NCBI GenBank assembly: GCA_963774935.1
Contig: CAVZGO010000003.1
Coordinates: 248,001-312,000 of the forward strand
Length of the DNA: 64,000 nucleotides
Reading direction: 5' to 3'
DNA from: CAVZGO01 sp963774935
GTDB taxonomy: Bacteria > Chloroflexota > Anaerolineae > Anaerolineales > UBA4823
Shown: positions 8,668 to 18,403 of the stretch, piece after piece
Position numbering within the stretch: the first letter of the stretch is position 1
How the letters are laid out: every line of letters begins with the position of its first letter
Position numbers and translations under genes: made by a program
Notes under the pieces: model-generated
Databases searched by the model: none
Told to the model about the DNA's origin: nothing
What the model saw: only the letters and a program-made list of their open reading frames with translations

Positions 8668-10521
8668 ATGCCTGTTGCACCAGGTGAAGTTGTTAATCTT
8701 CGTTATCGAGTCGATACTTTAATTGGCCAGGGTGGAATGGGCGCAGTTTATCGCGCCTGGGATTTGGTATTAAATATTACAGTTGCGTTAAAAGAAAATC
8801 TAGATACGAGTGAGTCTGCACAAAAACAGTTTAATGAAGAAGCATTGATCCTTGCCAGGCTTAATCATCCCGGTCTCCCTCGTGTGATTGATTATTTTTC
8901 AATTCCTGGACAAGGCGAATACCTGGTTATGGATTTCGTTGAAGGAAGTGATTTAGAAGATACCCTTGAGAAAAATGGGGGTTTGTATCCATCTCCAGGA
9001 ATATCCTTAAAACACCTCGACGAGGCTCAGGTAATACCTTGGATGCTTAAGATATTAGATATCCTGGATTATCTACATCACCAACAACCACCTGTGATCC
9101 ATCGAGATATAAAACCCGGCAATATTAAGATTACATCGGAAGGTCGAGTCGTTCTGGTCGATTTTGGGATTGCAAAACGTTACTCTACAACACACTCGAC
9201 GCTGACTGGTGCGCATGCTGTTTCACCAGGATATAGCCCGCCTGAACAATACGGTGCAAGTACCACCGATCCCAGGTCAGATTTATACGCGTTAGGCGCA
9301 ACAATTTATCACCTTATAACGGGACAAAAACCTGCTGAAAGCGTGCAGCGCATGACGGGTAGCGTGAAGATGATTTCTCCTCGTCAAATCAATACTTCAA
9401 TGAGCCAGGATTTAGAACAAGTCATCATCAAATCGTTGGCCATACCAATGGATAATCGATACCAAAGTGCTGCTCAAATGCAGTCCGCCTTATCGTCAGT
9501 ATTGAATATTTCCACCGTAAATCCAAATAGGAGCGGACAAGTACCATTACAATCCCAATCCCTTCCAGTAGGTTCTCAATCCCCACCAAGCCCTGGGATC
9601 GCGGCTCAAAATGCAGCACTGTCACATGCAGGAAGGATTCCTGGTGCTGGCAGCCCAGGAATATCAGGAGGTTATTCCTCAATTGCACCGCAGCTACCAG
9701 CACAGAAGAACATCAATAACCGATTACCATTGATTTTATTCATCACTTTTGTGGCAATCGCATCAGGCATGATATTGATTCGGGCTTTGTTACGCCCTGG
9801 TCAATCACAATCTGAAACAACGAATATGTCTACTTATTCGCCTCTACCCACGCCCCCAAAGCGGGAATTGCCAACCATGACTCCACCATCCAGGATTCTG
9901 ACCCCTTTGGCGATGGCTCCTATCGAAAATACACCAGCAGCGGCGACACCCACTATCCCAGCATACCCTGTATATATCTATGACCTCTTCCAATTTCCTC
10001 GAATAGACTGGGAGTCGGATGATACAACTGGCCTCAGCTGCAGGCGCAAAGGTGATATTTTTGCGTGTGATCTACCCGCTCGATCAGCCAACAATTATTG
10101 GCTTCGACCTGATGGAATTGATTTACTGCCCGGATTTATCCTCTCGACTGAAATTGAACTTCCAAAAGACAATCCAACAGCCACGGCTGGATTGATTTTC
10201 CGTGATAGCTCTGCAGGGCGATACCTTTTCTCCATTAACGGTGAGGGACAATACCGCGTATCATCTATTCAGGATGATCCTTCAAATTGGATGAATCTCA
10301 TTGAGTGGACATCCCATGATGGTATTAAGACTGACGAGTCGAACCTCTTACAGGTGATAGCAGATAGTACATCATATTCTTTTTTTGTGAATCATCAATT
10401 TCTGGCACGCCTGGATAATTCCTCCTGGATAAACGGCGGACCAGGTATCTATCTCTTCGCCGCGACGGACAATAAACCAGCAACTTTCAACTTTAATAAT
10501 TTTGAGATTCGCCAGAAATAG
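8668..10521 (+). CDS. Membrane serine/threonine protein kinase with external sensor-like domain
   Basis: Hanks-type kinase of 617 residues. The catalytic domain has the glycine loop IGQGGMGAVY, the lysine in ALKEN, the catalytic loop HRDIKPGNI and the magnesium motif DFGIAKR. A Pro/Ser/Gln-rich linker leads to one transmembrane helix near residues 353-375 (LPLILFITFVAIASGMILI), so the kinase is inside and the C-terminal 240 residues outside. The outer part begins with a Thr/Pro linker and continues as a beta-rich domain (GLIFRDSSAGRYLFSING, WINGGPGIYLFAA) like the concanavalin-type fold of DUF1080 or LamG proteins, which often bind sugars. A TTG at 8617 could extend the start by 17 residues, but ATG 8668 has the better ribosome site. 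The likely role is sensing an outside carbohydrate or wall signal, which is an inference. Confidence 0.9.
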   Translation: MPVAPGEVVNLRYRVDTLIGQGGMGAVYRAWDLVLNITVALKENLDTSESAQKQFNEEALILARLNHPGLPRVIDYFSIPGQGEYLVMDFVEGSDLEDTLEKNGGLYPSPGISLKHLDEAQVIPWMLKILDILDYLHHQQPPVIHRDIKPGNIKITSEGRVVLVDFGIAKRYSTTHSTLTGAHAVSPGYSPPEQYGASTTDPRSDLYALGATIYHLITGQKPAESVQRMTGSVKMISPRQINTSMSQDLEQVIIKSLAIPMDNRYQSAAQMQSALSSVLNISTVNPNRSGQVPLQSQSLPVGSQSPPSPGIAAQNAALSHAGRIPGAGSPGISGGYSSIAPQLPAQKNINNRLPLILFITFVAIASGMILIRALLRPGQSQSETTNMSTYSPLPTPPKRELPTMTPPSRILTPLAMAPIENTPAAATPTIPAYPVYIYDLFQFPRIDWESDDTTGLSCRRKGDIFACDLPARSANNYWLRPDGIDLLPGFILSTEIELPKDNPTATAGLIFRDSSAGRYLFSINGEGQYRVSSIQDDPSNWMNLIEWTSHDGIKTDESNLLQVIADSTSYSFFVNHQFLARLDNSSWINGGPGIYLFAATDNKPATFNFNNFEIRQK

Positions 10522-10735
10522 ACGTACATCCTAAGTTGTTGCCAGTGAATATAATTTACAATAATCGGATTTATCATGATACAGAAAATGCAACATGGAT
10601 CGAGGTGTCTATCCGTTTTGCTAACCGCAATTACAGAAATTAAAATAACCATTATCCCCTAATTACTCAGCACCATCCGCATAAGGTAAAATAGGGCTCG
10701 GAAATCCTGGATTAATTAATTGAGGAGGATTGACA

Positions 10736-11281
10736 ATGAATTGCCCGAATTGTGGTAAGTTACTCGAAAAACAGACAATAAATGACATTGAGCTTGACAT
10801 CTGCCAGGATTGTGGCGGCACCTGGTTTGATAGCGGAGAGTTAACCCGTCAAAAAGATATCTCGCTACCGGACGCCAGATGGTTGGATTTCGACATTTGG
10901 AATGACGGCGAGGCTTTAAATTTGACATGGGATGAGCGGAATTGCCCAAATTGTGGCAAGGTGATGGCTTCAGTCTCCTACGGCACGACTGGTATCGTAG
11001 TAGATACCTGCGTGCAAGAACACGGCATCTGGTTGGATAAAGGTGAATTTAGCCACATCCTGGCTGCCCTCGAAGAGGAGATTAACAGCAAAACACTTTC
11101 GGACTACCTCAAAGTTGCTGTCGAGGAAGGTAAAGAAGTTATAACCGGGAAGGAAGGATTACCTTCTGAATGGAAGGATTTTTCGACTCTGATGCGCTTG
11201 ATGCAATACCGCATGCTGGCTGAACATCCACGGTTGGCAAATGCGCTTGCCATCTTTCTGACAGCCAGCCCACTTAAATAG
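10736..11281 (+). CDS. Zinc-ribbon protein with two TFIIB-type (zf-TFIIB) motifs
   Basis: The 181-residue protein begins MNCPNCGKLLEK at ATG 10736, seven bases after GAGGAGG at 10722-10728; an in-frame TTG at 10730 is not needed. Two zinc ribbons are visible. The first has CPNC at residues 3-6 and CQDCGGTWFDSGEL about 20 residues later. The second, near residue 65, has CPNCGKVM, then the variant CVQEHGIWLDKGEF in which the second CxxC pair is replaced by C-x3-H. Such proteins are common in Chloroflexota and other bacteria; their function is unknown, and nucleic-acid or protein binding is possible. It sits 17 bases ahead of glgA and may share its transcript. Confidence 0.85.
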   Translation: MNCPNCGKLLEKQTINDIELDICQDCGGTWFDSGELTRQKDISLPDARWLDFDIWNDGEALNLTWDERNCPNCGKVMASVSYGTTGIVVDTCVQEHGIWLDKGEFSHILAALEEEINSKTLSDYLKVAVEEGKEVITGKEGLPSEWKDFSTLMRLMQYRMLAEHPRLANALAIFLTASPLK

Positions 11282-11298
11282 AGCCAGGAAGCAAGTTT

Positions 11299-12777
11299 AT
11301 GCCCAAGAAATTAAAAATTTTGATGATCACATCTGAAGCTGTGCCATTCGTAAAAACGGGTGGTTTAGCGGATGTCGCAGGAACACTGCCTCGCATTTTG
11401 CATCAGCTGGGACATGAAGTTATTGTGATATTACCGAAATATTCTGCCATCGATTATAACTACTACGATCTGCATCCCACCATGGGTACAATTGGAGTTT
11501 GGATGGGTGATATACAGGAGTGGGGAAAAGCACATTCTACGACAATCGATGGCGTGACCTTTTATTTCATCGAATTCCATAATTATTTCGATCGAGAAGG
11601 TTTATATCACGATAACAATTACAATGATTACCAGGATAATCCGCGACGATTTGGTTTTCTAACACGTGCGGCACTCCAACTTTGCCTGGATCTCCGCTTC
11701 AAGCCCGATATCATCCACTCTCATGATTGGCAGACAGCACTGGCGTCTGCCTACCAAAAAATTTGGCATTGGAATGACCCGCTTTTAGGTGGGGCAGCAA
11801 GTGTCCTTACCATCCATAACATTGCATATCAAGGTGTTTACAATGCAGGTGATTTTCCTTACTTAGGATTGCAATGGGTTAACTTCACCTCCAATAAATT
11901 TGAAGATCACGGTCGGATGAACTTCCTAAAGGGGGGAATTGCTTATGCTGATGTCGTGAATACCGTTAGCCCTACCTATGCCCAGGAGACTCGTACTCCC
12001 CTTGGTGGAATGGGCTTAGCTCCGTACCTGAATGCAAAAGGTGACAGATACACCGGCATTTTGAACGGTTGTGATTACCAGGAATGGAATCCCGCCACAG
12101 ACATGTACCTCCCAGCACGATACCATACTAAAGACATGAGCGGGAAACCTAAATGTAAAGCGGAATTGCAGAAGCGAATGGGATTAGAAATTAATCCGAA
12201 CATCCCGATCATCGGCTCGATTAGCCGCTTGGCTTCTCAAAAAGGTTTGGACCTACTTGCTACAGTTATAGAGGGTGTGCTTCAAGAAATGAATGTACAA
12301 TTTGTCATACTTGGATCCGGTGATAAAAATTTGGAAGCTTACTTTAGCGACCTTCCCCGGCGTTTTCCAGGGCGTGCCGGCAGTTATATCGGCTATTACA
12401 ATGAACTCTCTCACTTAATCGAGGCAGGTTCAGACTTTTTTGTTATGCCATCGATGTATGAACCATGCGGCTTAAACCAGATGTACTCGTTAAAATACGG
12501 AACACTACCGATTGTCCGCGCGACCGGTGGACTTGACGACACTGTTGACAATTACAATGAAACAATCGGTGGAGGGGATGGATTCAAGTTCTGGAACCCC
12601 TCCCCGCCCGCGTTACATTACACAATCGGTTGGGCTATCAGTACTTATTTCGACCGACCTGACCATATACAACGAATGATCCAAACCGCAATGAAAAAAG
12701 ATTACTCTTGGGAGAGAAGTGCCGGGCAATATGTGGAATTATATGATCAAGCTATGGCTGTGAAAGCAGCTTATTAA
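11299..12777 (+). CDS. glgA: Glycogen (starch) synthase, GT5 family
   Basis: The 492-residue enzyme adds glucose from ADP-glucose to a growing alpha-1,4-glucan. The N-terminal KTGGLADV motif (residues 19-26) binds the nucleotide sugar; SHDWQTALAS, the hinge region ISRLASQKGLDLL and the C-terminal EPCGLNQMYSLKYGTLPIVRATGGLDDTV segment (with the catalytic Glu of the EPCG motif) are intact. Length is typical for bacterial GlgA. The stop codon overlaps the end of the convergent regulator gene at 12774. Together with the GH3 enzyme upstream it suggests storage and use of glucans. Confidence 0.96.
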   Translation: MPKKLKILMITSEAVPFVKTGGLADVAGTLPRILHQLGHEVIVILPKYSAIDYNYYDLHPTMGTIGVWMGDIQEWGKAHSTTIDGVTFYFIEFHNYFDREGLYHDNNYNDYQDNPRRFGFLTRAALQLCLDLRFKPDIIHSHDWQTALASAYQKIWHWNDPLLGGAASVLTIHNIAYQGVYNAGDFPYLGLQWVNFTSNKFEDHGRMNFLKGGIAYADVVNTVSPTYAQETRTPLGGMGLAPYLNAKGDRYTGILNGCDYQEWNPATDMYLPARYHTKDMSGKPKCKAELQKRMGLEINPNIPIIGSISRLASQKGLDLLATVIEGVLQEMNVQFVILGSGDKNLEAYFSDLPRRFPGRAGSYIGYYNELSHLIEAGSDFFVMPSMYEPCGLNQMYSLKYGTLPIVRATGGLDDTVDNYNETIGGGDGFKFWNPSPPALHYTIGWAISTYFDRPDHIQRMIQTAMKKDYSWERSAGQYVELYDQAMAVKAAY

Positions 12778-13890
12778 TGAACCCAGGTGATTTGACCTGT
12801 TTTTGTAGTATCGTAACCCCCAAGAGCCTGGATTAATTTCCGGGCTTCTTGTGTATTCAACCATTCGACCAGACTTTTTATACCTGGCATTTCAAGATTT
12901 TCTTCGGGTATAACCAGATCATAACATTCCAAAACAAGCTCTTCAAAATCTAACCCATAAGATTGCGCTGCCAATTGAAATCCGAAACCAATATCGGCTT
13001 TGCCAGATGCAACCGTCTCAGCTACCTCCCAATGGGTCTGCTTTTCGTTTGAATAACCCTGAATTTGGGTAACATCAATGCTCAGTGATTGTAAAGATTG
13101 GTCCAACCAGACGCGAGTTCCTGAACCGGATTGGCGGTTAACGAAGATCAAGTCCAGGTTTTAATAAATCACCCAATTCTTTAATACCGAGCGGATTTCC
13201 CGCCTGTAAAATTAATCCCAGGCGGCGATGACTTAAGGTGACTAAAGCAATGACTCTACCGGGTAGAATCCTTTTTACAAAAGAGGTATTATAGGTTTGG
13301 TCTTCTCGATCCCACAAGTGGCTTCCAGCTAGATCTGCCTGACCCTGGGACAGTGAGATCAATCCTCCCAAACTTCCTTGAAATTGTAGTTCGAATGAGA
13401 CACCGTTGGTGACGGCATCCGGGTGAGAGGCAATCCATATTACGGCAGGATCATGGCTTCCCATGAAGCGAATTCGATGTCCGTTCTCTAAGTGTGTCTC
13501 CTTCGCTAAGATTCGCCAGCGATCAAATGCCTGTTGTGTCGCAGACTCGATTTCATCCTGCGAAAAACCAGCACTCAGCAAATTTAGCAGGTAATCATCA
13601 GCCTTATTAACAAGTGCAGCTCTTCTCTTCAATGCACCAGGACCAGCCGGAATATTTTCTGCAACTCGAGTGCCCTGCCCAGGCCGGCTAGTGACCAATC
13701 CCTGGCTTACCAGTAACTGATACGCATGCTGAACGGTTCCTGGTGTGCAATCCCACTGTTGGGTTAATTGCCGCAACCCGGGTAAACGATCCCCAGGGCT
13801 TAAGATACCAGCTTGTATTTGTTGTCGAATGGATTCGGCAATAATTTGATAGAGGGGATCATTTGTCATAATCCCCTCCAATATTTTCAA
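12774..13890 (-). pseudogene. GntR-type regulator with PBP-like (molybdate/tungstate sensing) domain, split by a frameshift
   Basis: Two overlapping frames make one regulator of about 371 aa. The first (13890-13138) has an N-terminal GntR winged helix (PLYQIIAESIRQQIQAGILS, CTPGTVQHAYQLLVSQGLV) and the start of a periplasmic-binding-protein-like domain. It ends at KPGLDLR with a stop, while the second frame continues VNRQSGSGTRVWLDQ to 12774. Removing one T in the run read as CTTGATC near 13145 gives the expected PGLIFVNRQSGSGTR. This domain pairing is known for regulators next to molybdate or tungstate transporters, and this gene follows tupA directly. It is either inactivated or affected by a one-base sequence error; both halves otherwise look intact, which favours an error. 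Confidence 0.82.
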
Positions 13891-13934
13891 GCCACTGTTT
13901 TTCGAAAAACTGGGGCAATGAAATCAAATTCCTT

Positions 13935-14774
13935 TTATGGATGGGCTTCATTCCACGCAGTCGAATCAGGGATAAACAGCGATTGCCCAAAATCTTCTAA
14001 TCCAAACTTCGAAATTTCTTCTTGAACTGGAAGAGAGATGAGCCAATCGATAAATTGATTAGACAGATTTTGATCGATTTCAGCATTCTTTTCAGGATTA
14101 ACTGCAATCACACCGTACGGGTTGAACAGATCCTTATCTCCTTCAACCAATATAACCAGATCCAAACCTTCTTTGGTACGCGCCAGATAGGTAGCTCGGT
14201 CACTAAGTGTATAAGCAGATTGCTCCTGAGCCATGGTCAGCACTTCGCCCATACCCTGCCCAGCTGAGACATACCAATCTCCCTGAGGTTCAATTCCAGC
14301 CTTCTTCCAAATACCTAGTTCCTTTGTATGTGTGCCAGAATCATCACCACGGGAGATAAACTCGGACTGCGCTGTAGAAATTTTAGTGAATGCCTCAATA
14401 GCAGAGGTCATTCCTTTAACCCCTGCAGGATCGCTTTCTGGTCCGACAATGACAAAATCATTATACATCACATCTTCACGACGAACACCGTCACCAGCTG
14501 TCATGAACTCATCCTCTTTGGCTCGAGAGTGAACTAATAGCACATCGGCATTACCATCTTTACCCAATTGCAATGCTTGACCTGTGCCAACTGCAATTAC
14601 CTCAACATTGACTCCGGTTTCATCAGTGAATTTTGGAAGCAGGTAATCGAGCAGTCCAGAGTCTTGAGTCGATGTGGTTGTAGCCAAAGTAATTTTCTTC
14701 TCCTGCGGTGTGCATGCTACCAGAGTCAGGATCAGAACCAAAAGTAGAACAAGCGAGAGTAGTTTTTTGTTCAT
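13935..14774 (-). CDS. tupA: Tungstate ABC transporter substrate-binding lipoprotein
   Basis: The 279-residue protein has a lipoprotein signal (LVLLLVLILTLVAC) with the lipid-attachment Cys in LVAC. It then has the oxyanion-binding start ITLATTTSTQDSGLLDYLLP that marks TupA rather than ModA. Further family features are VIAVGTGQALQLGKDGNADVLLVHSRAKEDEF and SRGDDSGTHTKELGIWKKAG. It binds tungstate (or molybdate) outside the membrane. The start is ATG 14774 with GGAG 8 bases upstream; the in-frame TTG at 14780 is rejected. It is the third gene of tupB-tupC-tupA and is followed by the GntR-type regulator. Confidence 0.93.
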   Translation of the reverse strand: MNKKLLSLVLLLVLILTLVACTPQEKKITLATTTSTQDSGLLDYLLPKFTDETGVNVEVIAVGTGQALQLGKDGNADVLLVHSRAKEDEFMTAGDGVRREDVMYNDFVIVGPESDPAGVKGMTSAIEAFTKISTAQSEFISRGDDSGTHTKELGIWKKAGIEPQGDWYVSAGQGMGEVLTMAQEQSAYTLSDRATYLARTKEGLDLVILVEGDKDLFNPYGVIAVNPEKNAEIDQNLSNQFIDWLISLPVQEEISKFGLEDFGQSLFIPDSTAWNEAHP

Positions 14775-14834
14775 TGTCAATTCTCCATTAATAATTTAAT
14801 TTTGGCATTTAGCCAAAAATCACCTCTGTTGTTA

Positions 14835-15578
14835 TTAATAAACCATCTCTCCATTGATAAACGCACGTGTACGTGCATCGGTGGGGTTTGAAAAAAAGGA
14901 TTGGGTATCAGCAACTTCAATCAGTCTACCATCAAGCAAAAATGCAACCCGGTCGGCTAAACGATGTGCCTGAAATACATTATGCGTAACCATGATCATT
15001 GTTGTTCGAGACTTGTGGTTGTAATCCCGCAAGATACTCTCTATTAGACCAACATGGTATGGATCTAAATTCGCGGTAGGTTCATCCAGAAGGAGTACAT
15101 GCGGATCCAGGACGATTGCCCGCGCCAGAGCAACTCGTTGTGTTTCTCCACCTGAGAGTTTCAGGGCATGTTGCCGGCTCAGTTTCTGCATTCCAACTTG
15201 TTCCAATGCATTTTCAACTTTATTATGAGAATGATTTTTGCCTCGTAAATTTAATCCGTAAGCGACATTTTGATTCACTGAGCGGTTGAGCAATCTCGTA
15301 TGTTGGAATACAGTTGTGACTTGTCGACGATATTCGAGTGGCATCTCGCCGTCTGGTGTATATTTATGACCGAGATAATCCACCACACCTTGGTGCGGTG
15401 CCTCCAAGAAATTTAAAACCCTCAGAAAGGTACTTTTACCTGCTCCACTAGGCCCGACAATAGCTAATATTTCACCAGACTGAACTTCCAGTGTGCTGAT
15501 ATCCAATACGGTTCTACCGCCATACTTCATCGCTAAACCAGAAATTCGATATTTAGGTATCTCACCCAGATTATTCAT
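14835..15578 (-). CDS. tupC: Tungstate ABC transporter ATP-binding protein
   Basis: The 247-residue ATPase powers tungstate uptake. Walker A is GPSGAGKST, the signature is LSGGETQRVALARA, and Walker B is VLLLDEPTANLD followed by the H-loop His in MVTHNVFQAHRLAD. Its start codon overlaps the end of tupB by 8 bases, so translation is likely coupled. The next gene is the binding protein TupA. In the ABC class the helical region matches phosphate/tungstate importers rather than exporters. Confidence 0.92.
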   Translation of the reverse strand: MNNLGEIPKYRISGLAMKYGGRTVLDISTLEVQSGEILAIVGPSGAGKSTFLRVLNFLEAPHQGVVDYLGHKYTPDGEMPLEYRRQVTTVFQHTRLLNRSVNQNVAYGLNLRGKNHSHNKVENALEQVGMQKLSRQHALKLSGGETQRVALARAIVLDPHVLLLDEPTANLDPYHVGLIESILRDYNHKSRTTMIMVTHNVFQAHRLADRVAFLLDGRLIEVADTQSFFSNPTDARTRAFINGEMVY

Positions 15579-16230
15579 CGAATCTTCTACCCTGTAGGCG
15601 TAGCATCAGAAGATTAGCTGTGAATGCCAGGAATAACAATACACCTCCCAAAATAAGTGCCTGGTCAAAGGCGCCCCGCCGCGTGTCCAGGACAATTGCT
15701 GTTGTTAGCACACGTGTCCGACCAGCAATATTGCCCCCCACCAGCATTACTGCTCCAACTTCGGAAATAATACTTCCAAATCCAGCGATAATTGCTACCA
15801 ATACACCCACACGGGCTTCCAACAGGACAGCCCACGCTGCCTGCCGGGAGGTAGCTCCTAGTGAAAGAACCTGGGTACGTAAATCCGGATCCACCCCCAT
15901 CACCGCAGCCATCGTGAAGCCGGCAACCAATGGTAGAGCTATAATTATTTGCGCCAAAATCATTGCAGCGGGCGTGAATAATTCAGGCATGAAAGATAAA
16001 TTTAAAGAGCCGAACCAGCCATTTCGCGACAACATCAAATAAACTACCAGACCAATCACAACCGGAGGGAAGCCCATACCAGTATATAGAAGTGCAGCGA
16101 CCAATCGCCGTCCAGGGAATCTTTTCAGTCCGATCCACAGTCCAAACGGCACACCGATAATTGTACTTATCAGGAGAGCAGTCCCACTCACCTGGAGTGA
16201 GAGCCAGATAATCTCAAGCAGTTCGTTCAT
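15571..16230 (-). CDS. tupB: Tungstate ABC transporter permease
   Basis: The product (219 residues from ATG 16230, MNELLEIIWLSLQVSG) is an inner-membrane permease with about five hydrophobic segments. It has the importer coupling motif in ALSLGATSRQAAWAVLLEARVGVLVAIIAGFG (EAA-like loop) and the TupB-typical SEVGAVMLVGGNIAGRTRVLTTAIVLDTRRG. A GTG at 16275 could extend it by 15 residues but has no ribosome site. It is the first gene of the tungstate operon and is divergent from the homocysteine-methyltransferase-like gene. Confidence 0.92.
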   Translation of the reverse strand: MNELLEIIWLSLQVSGTALLISTIIGVPFGLWIGLKRFPGRRLVAALLYTGMGFPPVVIGLVVYLMLSRNGWFGSLNLSFMPELFTPAAMILAQIIIALPLVAGFTMAAVMGVDPDLRTQVLSLGATSRQAAWAVLLEARVGVLVAIIAGFGSIISEVGAVMLVGGNIAGRTRVLTTAIVLDTRRGAFDQALILGGVLLFLAFTANLLMLRLQGRRFDE

Positions 16231-16277
16231 TTGTATCAGTACAAGTATAACATTGGTTATCAAATATCTACCCACAT

Positions 16278-16306
16278 TTGACGGGGAGGAAGTTCTTTGC
16301 TATGAT
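16278..16306 (+). promoter_or_regulatory. Strong sigma-70-type promoter ahead of the homocysteine-methyltransferase-like gene
   Basis: TTGACG (16278-16283) and TATGAT (16301-16306) are separated by exactly 17 bases. The start codon ATG 16335 follows after AAGGAGG, giving a short leader of about 20 bases. Confidence 0.75.
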
Positions 16307-16334
16307 GACTTCATCTCTTATAAGGAGGTTTTTC

Positions 16335-17223
16335 ATGGATAACTCATTCGCTGATCGGTTACGACAGAATAAAGTATTGATCGCTGATGGTGCTACTGGA
16401 ACAAATTTACAACGACGCGGTTTAGCTCCAGGCACCGCACCTGACGAATGGGTATTTACGAATCCGAGAGAAGTACTACAGCTACACAAAGATTTCATTC
16501 AGGCTGGCTCAGATATTATTTTGACTAACACCTTTGGTGGAACAAGGATTCGGCTGAAAGAGTCGCAATTCACTGAACGGGCAATAGAATTGAACAAACG
16601 CGCAGCATCCATTGCTCTGGAAGCAGCTTTGCAAAGTAACGCAATGGTTGCTGGATCGATGGGACCAGTAGGAGGCTTATTAAAACCATACGGTCCCCTG
16701 GAAAATTCAGAGGTAATCGATGCTTACGCAGAACAGGCAAAAGCATTAACCGAAGCAGGCGTAAATTTGCTGGTAATCGAGACGCAGTTTTCGCTTGAAG
16801 AAGCTCAAGCCGCTGTAACAGGTGCTCACCAGGCATCTGATCTGCCTCTCATCGTCAGTTTCAGTTATGACCGTGGCATAAGAACGATGATGGGGGTGAA
16901 GCCAGCTCAGGTTGTTGAGACTTTCTCGCCATTAGATTTGGCGGCAATTGGCTCCAATTGTGGCAAATCGTTGGCATTCATGGAACAGATTGTTAGTGAA
17001 TATCTGACTGCTCTACCAGAATTGGTTATCTGGGCAAAACCGAACGCAGGGATGCCCATACCTGGAACTTCTCCAGCAGATTATGATACAACTCCCCGAG
17101 CAGATGGCTCAGTCTATCCTTCGTCTAGTTGAGGCTGGCGCAAAAATCGTCGGTGGTTGCTGTGGCAGCACCCCAGAGCATATCCGGGAGATAGCAATAA
17201 CTGTCAGGCAAGCCTTAGCTTAG
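16335..17223 (+). pseudogene. Homocysteine S-methyltransferase (MetH N-domain/MmuM-like), frameshifted near the C-terminus
   Basis: From ATG 16335 (ribosome site AAGGAGG at 16321) the protein shows the family motifs ADGATGTNLQRRG, LTNTFGGTRIRLKES, MVAGSMGPVGGLLKP and IGSNCGKS, with the first zinc Cys in the last. After SPADYDTTP the frame changes and ends at 17130. Dropping one C from the CCCC run near 17095 restores the sequence to a stop at 17223, including the zinc-binding GGCCGSTPEHI with its two Cys. The repaired protein is about 295 aa. The family moves a methyl group from methyl-THF or S-methylmethionine to homocysteine; a stand-alone domain like this could also work with a separate corrinoid protein. 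The two missing zinc ligands would kill the unrepaired product. Confidence 0.83.
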
Positions 17224-17269
17224 ACAAAGCCATCACAATGTTATCTCGAGGAAAATTTGAGACCATCCA

Positions 17270-18391
17270 ATGAGAATTCAACCGTTTAAACTAGAGCGCT
17301 ATTTCGCCGAATATGAATTCAAGGTTAAGTGGTTGCTGAGTCCGTCCGATTGTGAAAGCCTTTCGTTAATCGAACTTCTTGACCTGGCTGGCTCAGAAAG
17401 CCAAAGATTATGGGAGAATTTACGCCTAGGATATACAGAATCTCAAGGTCACCCAATCCTTCGCGATGAAATATCACGCTGCTACCAGGACATACAACCA
17501 AATCAAATTCTGGTTGCTGTTCCAGAAGAAGCCATTTTTGTCGCGATGAACAGCCTCCTGGAGCCAGGCGATCAAGTAATCACGCTTGCACCTGCATACC
17601 AATCACTTTATGAAGTAGCCATTTCTCTAAATTGCGATGTTCATAAGTGGTTTCTCAAACCTGGCAAAGGTGGGTGGAATCTTGATCTTAACTGGCTAGA
17701 AGATCATTTAAGCCGAAATACTAAAATGCTGGTGATCAATTTTCCGCACAATCCCACAGGATATCTGCCAACCGAGGAAGAGTTTAAAAACATTGTCAGC
17801 CTGGCAGATCATTATGGAACAATTTTATTTTGTGATGAGATGTATCGAGGCTTAGAATATGATGCTTCGCTATGCTTACCCGCTGCGTGTGATGGATATG
17901 ACCGGGCAATCAGCATTTCAGGCTTATCGAAAAGTTATGCACTGCCAGGTCTACGCATCGGTTGGCTGAGCACAAAACAGGCTGATTGGATGGAAGAATG
18001 GCTTAAGTTAAAGGACTACACGACCATTTGTAACAGCGCACCTGCAGAAATCCTGGCAATTATCGCAATACAAAACAAAGAGAAAATACAATCACGAAAT
18101 CGACAGATCATCAATCACAACCTCAATATTGCTAAAGAATTCTTCAAGTTACATTCTGATGTTTTTAGTTGGATTGCTCCTCGGGCTGGCTCGGTTGCAT
18201 TTCCCTCATGGATTGGAAATGGTACGATCGAGCAATTCTGCAAGAATGTGTTGGAAGAACAAGGCGTAATGATTGTTCCAGGTAGTATATTTGATTTTCC
18301 TGGTTCACATTTTCGTGTCGGATTAGGCAGGCTTAATTTCGTTGACGCGCTCGGACAGGTTGGGCAATATTTAGATACTTTGAATAAATAA
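17270..18391 (+). CDS. Class I/II PLP-dependent aminotransferase
   Basis: The 373-residue enzyme has fold-type I features: YTESQGHPILRDEIS near the N-terminus, INFPHNPTGYLP with the Asn-Pro substrate motif, FCDEMYRGLEY with the Asp that holds the cofactor, and SGLSKSYALPGLRIGWLS with the PLP-binding Lys. The C-terminal Arg for the carboxylate lies in HFRVGLGR. It transfers an amino group between an amino acid and a keto acid; the exact substrate is not clear, and an aspartate- or capreomycidine-synthase-like specificity is equally possible. It follows the homocysteine-methyltransferase-like gene and precedes the HAD gene by 12 bases, so the two probably share a transcript. Confidence 0.88.
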   Translation: MRIQPFKLERYFAEYEFKVKWLLSPSDCESLSLIELLDLAGSESQRLWENLRLGYTESQGHPILRDEISRCYQDIQPNQILVAVPEEAIFVAMNSLLEPGDQVITLAPAYQSLYEVAISLNCDVHKWFLKPGKGGWNLDLNWLEDHLSRNTKMLVINFPHNPTGYLPTEEEFKNIVSLADHYGTILFCDEMYRGLEYDASLCLPAACDGYDRAISISGLSKSYALPGLRIGWLSTKQADWMEEWLKLKDYTTICNSAPAEILAIIAIQNKEKIQSRNRQIINHNLNIAKEFFKLHSDVFSWIAPRAGSVAFPSWIGNGTIEQFCKNVLEEQGVMIVPGSIFDFPGSHFRVGLGRLNFVDALGQVGQYLDTLNK

Positions 18392-18403
18392 AAGGATCAT
18401 GCA

